NCBI RefSeq assembly: GCF_031846485.1
Contig: NZ_JAVRHQ010000021.1
Span: forward strand, 13,208-77,207
Length of the DNA stretch: 64,000 nucleotides
Direction of reading: 5' to 3'
Origin: Autumnicola tepida
Lineage (GTDB): Bacteria; Bacteroidota; Bacteroidia; Flavobacteriales; Flavobacteriaceae
Under the pieces are notes generated by a model. That model worked only from the letters and a program-made list of their open reading frames with translations. It searched no databases and had not been told where the DNA came from. The position numbers and the translations under genes are program-made. Shown piece by piece: positions 15,796 to 23,216 of this stretch; within the stretch, counting starts at the first letter, position 1, and each line of letters opens with the position of its first letter.

Positions 15796-17562
15796 TTACC
15801 TTAGAGCTTCAATAGCATTGGCTAAATATACAAAGGGCGCGTTCCAGTTTATGGCAATCTCATTACTGGCATAACTGCAGCTTTCATCTATGTAAGATGT
15901 GGCGGGATATTGATGCTTTTCAGTATATAAATTCTCACAGCCGCCTTTGTCCTGCTGGCCTGGATTTGGCCCTCCTGCCAGCAATCCCGGAACAGGATCT
16001 TCAATGCCATCTGCTTCTGATGGCCGGTGGTGCGGATGTTTAGTTGATTTTTCCCCGTAACCGGTTAAGAAAGAATAGCCGGTGGCGTTTCTACCCAGCA
16101 GGTAATCCAGGTTAGCAATTGCGGCATCAAGATATTTTTTATTTTTTGTGAGGCTGTAGGCGTTTATAAGAAGGATGCCCTGGTTGGCTGCCTGAGAATT
16201 ACTTCCCCAGGCAAAGTCGGAATCTTTTACCCCCATAGGAGCGGCGTATGCCGAAGTTTGGGAGTACTCTGCTAATTCGTCTGCCATTGCTAACACACGC
16301 CTCTCAATGGCATCAATATTTACTATATTTTCACCTTGATATTTCTCCTGGTTCCTGAGCAGGGAATAAAGTGCCAGGGTATTAACATTAGGCCAGGAGG
16401 GAATTTGAAAGGAATCTAAATCTTCTTCTATTGAAGCTTCCTCATAATATTTTTTATTTCCGGTGGTGATGAAAAGTTCTGTCGCCGCCCATTGAAATTC
16501 ATCTTCAACATTGCCATCCCCATAAGCGCCTGTGCTTACAGCCGGATCTTTAAGTTCACGCTGATTATAATATTGCTCAGGATGTTCTTTAGCCCATTGG
16601 TAGGCATTTTTGCTCATCACCAAAAGAGAATCAGAAAGTCCAGGCAGCTCTTCCTTATATTCATTAAAAATCCTGGAAGCCTGCGCGGTAACGGCAGCAA
16701 AATCCAGCGTGGCTGCTGTGCTTTTTTGCACTACCCAACGCTGCAGTTTTGCTTCAGAAGGAATGGACATGGGATGAAAATTTGCGCTGGTTAGTTTATG
16801 ATACACGCCGCCATCTTCATGCTGCATGCTCATCATCCAACGTAGATTCCACAGGGTTTCATCAAGAATATCAGGAATAGTATTGTTGTTTTCAGGAATG
16901 TTGAGCTCCAGGTTTTTCATATACTGGGGGAAATCTTCGTAAAGGGAAAAAAGAGTCGCCATGGTGATCCCGCTGTTTACCACGTATTTTCCATAATCCC
17001 CGGCATCGTACCAGCCTTTGGGGCTGGATATTGTGGAGCCTGCCGGCAGGTTTTTTGTTGCGGCTGAATTATGAATTTTCACCTTATCATCTGGATGTCC
17101 CGCTTTTCTTGCCCATTGTCCCGCATATTCTTCCGGCAGCGCGGTAGAAGCCCTTTGAAAATAAAAGGCTTTTAAACTGGCTTTCGCGGGAGCCAGATGT
17201 ACGTTTTGTTCAATTTTAAAAGGATGACTATAACCAGTGCCCGGAACATACAACACATAATTTCCAGGTGAGCTGAAGGAACTAAAATCGGCCTGCTTTA
17301 CAAGTTCGCCACTATGCGGCCACTTTTTGGCACTGCTTAGTTTACCCGAAAATACTTCCTCACGGTTCCCTTTGGTTTGTATTGAAAAATTTTCAGCATT
17401 GGTGTCTACAACAATAGCGGTTTTTGGACCTTCAGGATAAAACCCCACCTGGTTTAATCTTATTTCGGCGGAAGCTTTTTCTGAAGATACTTCCTGGGCT
17501 GAAACCGACAAAGAGGAAAAAGATACTACCAGTAAAAAGGTGAAAATTTTAATGAAATTCAT
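15796..17562 (-). CDS. Glycoside hydrolase family 9 (endoglucanase type)
   Basis: A 588-residue exported GH9 enzyme. A signal peptide covers 1-22 (SLSVSAQ). The CelD_N Ig-like domain spans about 30-120 (IRLNQVGFYPEGPKTAIV), then the catalytic barrel. The catalytic acids are D186 and D189 in GWYDAGDYGKYV and the proton donor E568 in SYASNEIAINWNAP; the histidine-bearing GH9 signature KHPHHRPSEADG is intact. This is the classical architecture of cellulase/beta-glucanase GH9 proteins, without carbohydrate-binding module. It stands as a single gene about 8 kb from the longer GH9 gene and shares little beyond the family motifs. Confidence 0.9.
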   Translation of the reverse strand: MNFIKIFTFLLVVSFSSLSVSAQEVSSEKASAEIRLNQVGFYPEGPKTAIVVDTNAENFSIQTKGNREEVFSGKLSSAKKWPHSGELVKQADFSSFSSPGNYVLYVPGTGYSHPFKIEQNVHLAPAKASLKAFYFQRASTALPEEYAGQWARKAGHPDDKVKIHNSAATKNLPAGSTISSPKGWYDAGDYGKYVVNSGITMATLFSLYEDFPQYMKNLELNIPENNNTIPDILDETLWNLRWMMSMQHEDGGVYHKLTSANFHPMSIPSEAKLQRWVVQKSTAATLDFAAVTAQASRIFNEYKEELPGLSDSLLVMSKNAYQWAKEHPEQYYNQRELKDPAVSTGAYGDGNVEDEFQWAATELFITTGNKKYYEEASIEEDLDSFQIPSWPNVNTLALYSLLRNQEKYQGENIVNIDAIERRVLAMADELAEYSQTSAYAAPMGVKDSDFAWGSNSQAANQGILLINAYSLTKNKKYLDAAIANLDYLLGRNATGYSFLTGYGEKSTKHPHHRPSEADGIEDPVPGLLAGGPNPGQQDKGGCENLYTEKHQYPATSYIDESCSYASNEIAINWNAPFVYLANAIEALR

Positions 17563-17657
17563 TTTGTCTTTGCTTTTGCTGAAATTGAGCTTTTAAAGTT
17601 AAGCTTCTTTAGTAATATAACAGCAGGAATTTCACTCTTATTGCTGGAATCTCCCAA

Positions 17658-18560
17658 CTAAAAATAAATCTCCTGCGCCTGCCGGTAAGTATTGGCGTGC
17701 GCTTCCAGGATAATTCTAATATCGGGAGAATAGCCTCCGCCCATGCTGCATTGTATGGGAATATGTAGATCGTGGCAGGTTTGTAGCACATATCGGTCCC
17801 GTTCTTTGCAGCCTTCAATACTGCAGGAAAGTTTTCCCAGTTTGTCACTTTCCAGAATATCAACGCCGCTGAGGTAAAAGATGAAGTCCGGCTTTTGCTG
17901 TTCAATAAGATTGGGCAATGTACTTTTTAAAATTTTTAGATACTCTTCATCACCTGTGCCGTCGGGAACTTCAATATCAAGATCAGATTTCTCCTTTTTG
18001 AAGGGATAATTGCCTTTGCCGTGCATGGAAAAGGTAAAAACAGAGTCGTCATTTTCAAAAATTTCGGCAGTACCGTTTCCCTGGTGTACGTCCAGGTCAA
18101 CAATGAGGATTTTTTTAGCTAAACCTTTTTTCTGAAGATAACGTGCGGCGATGGCCTGGTCGTTTAGGAGGCAAAAGGCTTCCCCGCGGTTGGAATAAGC
18201 ATGATGAGTGCCGCCGGCGATGTTGAAGGAAATTCCGTGGTCCAGGGCAAAATGGCAACATTTCATCGTGCCGTCTGCAATGGTGATTTCTCTTTCGTAT
18301 AATGCTTTTGAAAGCGGGAACCCGGTTTTTCTTACTTCGCGGGGACTCAGTTCCTGGTTCTTTAACCGGAAATAATAATCTTTATCATGAACGGCAAGAA
18401 TATATTCTTCCTGCGGAATTCGGGGTTGAAAGAAATTTTCTTCCGTACAGGTGCCTTCATGAAGGAGTTGTTTTGGCAATAGCTCATATTTTTCCATCGG
18501 GAAACGGTGTCCTTCCGGCAAAGGGTGTTTGTAGATGGGGTGATAGGCTATTTTGAGCAT
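17658..18560 (-). CDS. Histone-deacetylase-family protein (acetoin-utilisation-like deacetylase)
   Basis: A 300-residue cytoplasmic zinc deacetylase. Catalytic histidines H119-H120 in GGTHHA, zinc ligands D157 and H159 in VDLDVHQGNGTAE, and D234 in SGVDILESDKLG are all present, and the tail GGGYSPD holds the GGY transition-state tyrosine. Bacterial relatives deacetylate acetyl-polyamines or protein lysines; the substrate here is unknown. ATG at 18560 gives an N terminus (MLKIAYHPIY) that matches the family. Upstream lie short repeats associated with the GIY-YIG gene. Confidence 0.9.
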   Translation of the reverse strand: MLKIAYHPIYKHPLPEGHRFPMEKYELLPKQLLHEGTCTEENFFQPRIPQEEYILAVHDKDYYFRLKNQELSPREVRKTGFPLSKALYEREITIADGTMKCCHFALDHGISFNIAGGTHHAYSNRGEAFCLLNDQAIAARYLQKKGLAKKILIVDLDVHQGNGTAEIFENDDSVFTFSMHGKGNYPFKKEKSDLDIEVPDGTGDEEYLKILKSTLPNLIEQQKPDFIFYLSGVDILESDKLGKLSCSIEGCKERDRYVLQTCHDLHIPIQCSMGGGYSPDIRIILEAHANTYRQAQEIYF

Positions 18561-18613
18561 TAATTTGTTTAAAACTTTAAAATCTAAATTAGAAGATTTT
18601 AGTTTAAATCAAT

Positions 18614-18638
18614 CCCTCGACTGCGCTCGGGGAGACAT
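18614..18638 (-). repeat. 25-bp repeat copy A (exact match to 19090-19114)
   Basis: CCCTCGACTGCGCTCGGGGA followed by GACAT; identical over all 25 bases to the copy at 19090-19114. The two lie on either side of the GIY-YIG gene in the same orientation. The core TCGACTGCGCTC is the complement of the GAGCGCAGTCGA seen in neighbouring copies. Confidence 0.85.
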
Positions 18639-18687
18639 AGGAATTTACTTGAGAGAATTTAAGATTTAGTTTCTGCTATTTCAAATA

Positions 18688-18750
18688 CAGTCGATTTTAT
18701 CAGTTCGAGCGCAGTCGATTTTGTCAGTTCGGGCGCAGTCGAGAACTAAT
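18688..18750 (+). repeat. 24-bp tandem repeat with GCAGTCGA core
   Basis: CAGTCGA recurs at 18688, 18712 and 18736 (period 24) with CAGTTCGRGCG between copies. The last copy continues as CAGTCGAGAACTAAT, and its CTA gives the stop codon of the GIY-YIG gene on the minus strand. Confidence 0.8.
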
Positions 18751-19066
18751 CATCTCCGGGCTTATATTTAAAATGGGTAGCATTCCTACATTCGGCTAAT
18801 ATCTGTAACATGTCAAAATCGTTCTTTGCAAGTGCCCTTTTCTTTTGTGCACTCCATTTCTTTATCTTCTTTTCAAAATAAATTGCCTGATTTACATCAT
18901 TGAATTCTTGATGAAATATTAACTGCACAGGTCTTCTCTTGTACGTATAACTATTTTGATTGAGAGCTGAATTATGTTCTGCCAGCCTTCTTGTAATATT
19001 ATTGGTTATTCCGGTATAGAGCAATTTATCACTGCACTCGACAATATAGACATAATACAATTTCAT
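18746..19066 (-). CDS. GIY-YIG nuclease-domain protein embedded in repeats
   Basis: A 106-residue single-domain GIY-YIG protein from M17 of the open frame (MKLYYVYIVECSDK). The fold elements are visible: YYVYIV, LYTGIT, catalytic-type R26-R27 before LAEHN, and the acid in IYFEKKIKKW. Such proteins resemble UvrC/YhbQ-type endonuclease domains. The frame itself begins further upstream at 19114, where the start codon and the first nine residues (MSPRAQSRG) are encoded by repeat copy B; its stop TAG falls within the last copy of the 24-bp tandem repeat. I prefer the internal start because it begins at the first strand of the fold. Activity is inferred from family. Confidence 0.78.
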   Translation of the reverse strand: MKLYYVYIVECSDKLLYTGITNNITRRLAEHNSALNQNSYTYKRRPVQLIFHQEFNDVNQAIYFEKKIKKWSAQKKRALAKNDFDMLQILAECRNATHFKYKPGDD

Positions 19067-19089
19067 ATTTGGCTCATTGAATAACAGAC

Positions 19090-19114
19090 CCCTCGACTGC
19101 GCTCGGGGAGACAT
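19090..19114 (-). repeat. 25-bp repeat copy B, includes the upstream ATG of the GIY-YIG frame
   Basis: Identical to 18614-18638. The final CAT, read on the minus strand, is the first ATG of the GIY-YIG reading frame. Confidence 0.85.
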
Positions 19115-19262
19115 TACTGCTATTAGTGAATTAAATATAGGAAAAAGAAAGTTGTCCTATTAAGTCAGTTTCAACACATTTGTTTCTGTGAGCCCGCATG
19201 CATTTGTTGGCATTTCGAGAACTTTCCAGTTTGTCATTTTCAAATGAAATCAAGTTTTTTAA

Positions 19263-19310
19263 TTCGGGCCCAGTCGAGGTTCGTCAGTTCGAGCGCAGTC
19301 GAGAACTAAT
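19263..19310 (+). repeat. Repeat copies overlapping the metG stop codon
   Basis: TTCGGGCCCAGTCGA is followed by CAGTTCGAGCGCAGTCGAGA and ACTAAT. The 26 bases from 19285 match 18725-18750 with one difference. The CTA at 19306-19308 is the metG stop TAG, so the repeat edge abuts the end of metG exactly as it does the GIY-YIG gene. Confidence 0.8.
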
Positions 19311-21387
19311 TTATCGTAGCTCCATTTTCCACCCCGGCTTCATCAGGATTTACAAAAACCAGTTTCCCTTCAGCGTTTTCAGTCATTAAAATCATGCCTT
19401 CACTTTCTACGCCACGCAATTTCCTGGGGGCGAGGTTGGCTAAAACTGTTACTTTCTTGCCAATGATTTCTTCGGCTTTAAAATGCTCGGCAATACCGGA
19501 AACTACCGTTCTTTTGTCCAGGCCGGTGTCTACTTTTATCACCATCAGTTTTTTGGTTTTAGGCATCTTATGGGCTTCGAGAATGGTTCCCACCCTAAGG
19601 TCCATTTTGGTGAAATCTTCAAAAGTGGCAATATCCTTCTGTGGCTCCACTTTCTTATTTTCGGCTTCGTTAAGGGATTTTGTCGCTTCCAATTTTGCTA
19701 ATTGTTTTTCTATTTCTGAATCTTCTATTTTGCTGAATAGCAATTCCGCTTTTCCTATTTGGTGCCCCGCTTCCAGCAGGGATTTTTTGGTGGCAATCCG
19801 GTCCCATTCCGCTTCTTCGCCATTAGCCACGGGTGCTTCTGTAATTTTTAATATTTCACGAAGTTTTGCTGAAGTAAATGGCAAAAATGGCTCACTTAAG
19901 GTAGAAAGTGCTGAAGCGATTTGTAAGGCCACATACATAATGGTTTTTACCCGTTCTTCATCGGTTTTAATAAGCTTCCACGGTTCTTCGTCGGCAAGAT
20001 ATTTGTTCCCAAGGCGGGCCAGGTTCATCAGTTCCCCCTGTGCTTCACGAAAACGGTATTTTTCAATAGAACTGGCAATTACAGAAGGATAGGCCTTCAG
20101 TTCGGCAATCGTAGCTTCGTCAACTTCAGAATATTCATTTGGCTCAGGAACAATTCCGCCGTAATATTTATTGGTCAAAACCACCACGCGATTGATGAAA
20201 TTGCCAAATATGGCCACCAGTTCATTGTTGTTTCGAGCCTGGAAATCCTTCCAGGTAAAATCGTTATCCTTCGCTTCCGGCGCATTGGCGGTCAGGACAT
20301 AACGCAACACGTCCTGCTGATTTGGAAAATCTTCAAGGTATTCATGCAGCCAAACCGCCCAGTTTTTTGAGGTGGAAAGCTTTTTGCCTTCCAGGTTCAA
20401 AAATTCATTGGCAGGCACGTTGTCAGGTAAAATAAAATCGCCGTGCGCCTTGAGCATGGTCGGGAAAATGATGCAATGAAAAACAATATTATCCTTTCCT
20501 ATAAAGTGTACCAGTTTCGTGTTTTCATCTTTCCAGTAAGGTTCCCAGTTTTTTCCTTCTCTCTCTGCCCATTCTTTGGTAGAAGAAATATAGCCAATTG
20601 GCGCATCAAACCATACATAAAGTACCTTGCCTTCGGCTCCTTCCACGGGCACGGGAATTCCCCAATCCAGGTCACGGGTTACGGCACGGGCACGCAGGCC
20701 GTCATCGATCCAGGATTTCACCTGGCCGTAAACGTTCGTTTTCCAGTCGGCTTTATGGCCTTCAAGAATCCATTCCTTCAGCCAGTTTTCATATTGGTCT
20801 AAAGGTAAAAACCAGTGCTTTGTTTCTTTTAAAGTTGGAGTGGCACCGGTAATAGCCGATTTTGGATTGATAAGGTCTGTTGCATTCAGGGATGTTCCGC
20901 AGCTTTCGCATTGGTCTCCGTAGGCTTCCTCATTTCCACATTTTGGACAGGTTCCGATAACAAACCTGTCGGCAAGAAATTGCCCCGCTTCTTCATCATA
21001 GAGCTGTTTGGTGGTTTCTTCTATAAATTTGCCATTTTCGAACATGGTTTTGAAGAATTCCGAAGCAGTATCATGGTGCACTTTTGCTGATGTACGCGAA
21101 TAATTGTCAAAAGAAATACCAAAATCTTGAAAAGACTTCCTGATGACCCCGTCATATTTATCCACAACATCTTGTGGGGTGACACCCTCTTTTTTGGCTT
21201 TAATGGTGATTGGCACTCCGTGCTCATCACTACCGCAAACAAAAACCACGTCCTGGCCATGCATTCTTAAGTACCTGGCGTAAATATCTGAAGGAACATA
21301 AACCCCTGCAAGATGGCCTATGTGTATGGGGCCGTTAGTGTAGGGTAGGGCGGCGGTTATGGTATATCTCTCTGGAGAATTATTCAT
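19306..21387 (-). CDS. metG: Methionyl-tRNA synthetase
   Basis: A 693-residue class I synthetase that charges tRNA-Met. The HIGH motif is HIGH at 22-25 within YTNGPIHIGHLAG, the KMSKS loop appears as KLSTSK, and a zinc-knuckle insert (CPKCGNEEAYGDQCESCG) is intact. The C-terminal 110 residues form the dimerising OB-fold tRNA-binding domain (FTKMDLRVGTILEAHKMPKT). It is full length for the family. The stop codon lies in a repeat copy, with the normal protein end (VENGATIN) kept. It is a single gene, expressed towards the GIY-YIG/repeat region. Confidence 0.96.
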   Translation of the reverse strand: MNNSPERYTITAALPYTNGPIHIGHLAGVYVPSDIYARYLRMHGQDVVFVCGSDEHGVPITIKAKKEGVTPQDVVDKYDGVIRKSFQDFGISFDNYSRTSAKVHHDTASEFFKTMFENGKFIEETTKQLYDEEAGQFLADRFVIGTCPKCGNEEAYGDQCESCGTSLNATDLINPKSAITGATPTLKETKHWFLPLDQYENWLKEWILEGHKADWKTNVYGQVKSWIDDGLRARAVTRDLDWGIPVPVEGAEGKVLYVWFDAPIGYISSTKEWAEREGKNWEPYWKDENTKLVHFIGKDNIVFHCIIFPTMLKAHGDFILPDNVPANEFLNLEGKKLSTSKNWAVWLHEYLEDFPNQQDVLRYVLTANAPEAKDNDFTWKDFQARNNNELVAIFGNFINRVVVLTNKYYGGIVPEPNEYSEVDEATIAELKAYPSVIASSIEKYRFREAQGELMNLARLGNKYLADEEPWKLIKTDEERVKTIMYVALQIASALSTLSEPFLPFTSAKLREILKITEAPVANGEEAEWDRIATKKSLLEAGHQIGKAELLFSKIEDSEIEKQLAKLEATKSLNEAENKKVEPQKDIATFEDFTKMDLRVGTILEAHKMPKTKKLMVIKVDTGLDKRTVVSGIAEHFKAEEIIGKKVTVLANLAPRKLRGVESEGMILMTENAEGKLVFVNPDEAGVENGATIN

Positions 21388-21554
21388 TTATATCGTCATA
21401 TTTTTAAGCGTGTAAAGGTAAGCAACTGCTATATAAAACGCGTTAAATTCTTGTAAAAGACCCTTGGGGTCAGGGAATACTTTCTAATTTTAGTCCGGTT
21501 AATTCCTTTTTGAAAGGAGTCGGAATATTATAATTCCGGCGGAAAAATCTAATT

Positions 21555-22131
21555 ATGAAAAAATTATTGTTTTTATTTCTGATTACAGGGCTTTTTTCCT
21601 GTAACAGCACAAAAAAAAGCAACTTCCGGCACGTCAGACAAATTTGTTGCTGAAAATCTTCTGAATTATTCAGCATCTGAAATTGGCAAAATCTATCCCG
21701 ATGCCAACATTCAAGAAGGTGAAGGGATGTATGATGAAGGTACTAAGCGGCGTCCTTATACCATTCTTTATCCTGAAACTAGTGATGAACTGGTGATTAC
21801 CTGGAAGAGGGATGATTCCGGGGTTTATGATATCAGGTTTTCAGAAGATGGAAAATGGAAAACAGCTTCGGGTATAAAAGTAGGGACTACATATGATGAA
21901 TTAACAAATTTAAATGGCAAGCCTGTTTCTTTTTATGGTTTTGGCTGGGACTACAGTGGCGCTGTGGTTTGGAACGGCGGAAAACTGGAAAATTCCCACC
22001 TTAATATTTTTCTTGGCCCTGAAAACGAGCCTGCCGATAGGTTTTACGGAGATGAAATTGTAAAAGCCTCTCCCCAGGAAATTAAAGATATGAATCTGAA
22101 AGTACAGGCGGTGGTGCTTAAAAAGCAATGA
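21555..22131 (+). pseudogene. Lipoprotein gene interrupted at an A8 run
   Basis: ATG at 21555 gives a lipoprotein signal, MKKLLFLFLITGLFSC, with lipobox cysteine at residue 16, then stops after 15 more codons. From an A8 run at 21611-21618, the frame one base further on is open to TAA at 22131 and reads ATSGTSDKFVAENLLNYSAS and onward for about 170 residues, including WKTASGIKVGTTYDELTNL. With seven A instead of eight, one continuous protein of about 190 residues results. The first ATG in the downstream frame (21727) starts in mid-domain. Either a real frameshift, slippage at the homopolymer, or a sequencing error. No family recognised. Confidence 0.7.
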
Positions 22132-22200
22132 AAATATTTGTTTTAATTATCTTAAAATCAGTAGAATAATATTTATCTTCACCTTTCTTATTCTACTGAA

Positions 22201-22560
22201 ATGGCAAAGCATAATTTGCTTGGAAAAAGCGGGGAAGATCTTGCCGCCGAGTTTCTGGAAAAGAACGGGTACACCATTGTTGCCCGTAACTTTACTTACC
22301 AAAAGGCGGAAGTGGATATTATTGCGCGCACCGAAAAAGAACTCGTGGTAGTTGAAGTAAAAACCAGGAGTACCCCCGATTTTGGAGATCCCCAGGAATT
22401 TGTAAAAAAGAAACAGATTCAGCAATTACTTAAGGCTGTGGATCATTTTGCGGAAGAGCAGGAACTCGATCTTGAGATTCGCTTTGATATTGTGGCGATT
22501 ATTAAGAATAAATCAGGTACTAAAATTGAGCATTTAAAGGATGCATTCTATTATTTTTAG
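22201..22560 (+). CDS. yraN: YraN / UPF0102 family protein
   Basis: A 119-residue cytoplasmic protein of the UPF0102 family, a PD-(D/E)XK nuclease-like fold. The N terminus MAKHNLLGKSGEDLAAEFLE, the D39 in AEVDIIA and the E52-V-K54 in VVEVKTRS are the conserved core. Physiological role is not settled; a link to DNA processing or cell-envelope biology has been proposed for relatives. It converges with parE, whose stop is 3 bases away, so there is no room for a separate terminator. Confidence 0.9.
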   Translation: MAKHNLLGKSGEDLAAEFLEKNGYTIVARNFTYQKAEVDIIARTEKELVVVEVKTRSTPDFGDPQEFVKKKQIQQLLKAVDHFAEEQELDLEIRFDIVAIIKNKSGTKIEHLKDAFYYF

Positions 22561-22562
22561 AA

Positions 22563-22850
22563 TTAAAGAATGCTGTTTAAGTCTTGTCTGCCAACTATCA
22601 CCATTATTTCCACAACATTATTGTTCATTCTGTAAAAAATACTTTCAGACCCACAAACGCAACGTCTGTATCCCTTTTTAATAAAATTGACAGACTCAAA
22701 TGAAAATGGTCGTTGAGCAATTATTTCAAAATAATCAAAAAGAGTATTCAGGTATTTATCGGCTTGTTTTATTCCAAATCTTTTGACGCCGTAATGGTGA
22801 ATTCTAATAAGATCTTCTTTAGCAGTATTACTCAGGCGGTATTCAGCCAT
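22563..22850 (-). CDS. parE: ParE/RelE-type toxin
   Basis: A 95-residue toxin of the RelE/ParE fold. YRLSNTAKEDLIRIHHYGV, the conserved FGIKQADKYLNTLFDYFEII and RRCVCGSESIFYRMNNN are characteristic. ParE members poison gyrase; RelE members cleave mRNA; the CGSESIFYR motif and the ParD-like partner favour ParE. Its start overlaps the antitoxin stop by 8 bases, the usual coupling. The toxin appears full length. Confidence 0.88.
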   Translation of the reverse strand: MAEYRLSNTAKEDLIRIHHYGVKRFGIKQADKYLNTLFDYFEIIAQRPFSFESVNFIKKGYRRCVCGSESIFYRMNNNVVEIMVIVGRQDLNSIL

Positions 22851-23082
22851 GAAGTAAGGACTTTGAGTCTTTTATAATTTCTTCCTTACTGCTACTGGTA
22901 AAGCCACTATTTTCTGCTTTTTCCAGTTTTGCCCTAACCCAGTCTATCTGGACTTGCTGTTTTCTGGCTTGTCTAATTAAATCGTTAACTAGCTCACTTT
23001 TACTGGAGTACTCCTGGTTGTCCACCTGAGCTTTTAACCATTCATCATTGGGTTCTGTAAATGATATACTTTGTCTTGCCAT
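22843..23082 (-). CDS. parD: ParD-type ribbon-helix-helix antitoxin
   Basis: A 79-residue antitoxin starting at MARQSISFTEPNDEWL; an in-frame ATG nine codons earlier (23109) is possible but adds residues unlike the family. The N-terminal 50 residues form a ribbon-helix-helix DNA-binding domain (SISFTEPNDEWLKAQV, SSKSELVNDLIRQARKQQ); the acidic/charged tail should wrap the ParE toxin. As in other parDE operons, ParD probably represses its own promoter upstream; no obvious operator was seen. Confidence 0.87.
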   Translation of the reverse strand: MARQSISFTEPNDEWLKAQVDNQEYSSKSELVNDLIRQARKQQVQIDWVRAKLEKAENSGFTSSSKEEIIKDSKSLLHG

Positions 23083-23157
23083 TGCATTTTGTTTGATGTA
23101 AAAGTACATCAGAAAAGAATCATGTACAAGAAATGCTTAGGAATAGAGCCTATAGAA

Positions 23158-23193
23158 TGAAAAAACCGTCCCAATTTAGCAGAGACGGTTTTT
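23158..23193 (-). terminator. Terminator after M13 peptidase
   Basis: AAAAACCGTC (23161-23170) pairs with GACGGTTTTT (23184-23193) with A-rich and T-rich flanks. It isolates parDE from the upstream peptidase gene. Confidence 0.75.
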
Positions 23194-23216
23194 TTAAATT
23201 TAAGCTGACACTGAAA

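Noticed and set aside
19090..19114. Possible CRISPR or phage attachment repeat
   Set aside because: Only a few copies, no regular spacers, no cas or integrase gene; a dispersed repeat family is a better description.
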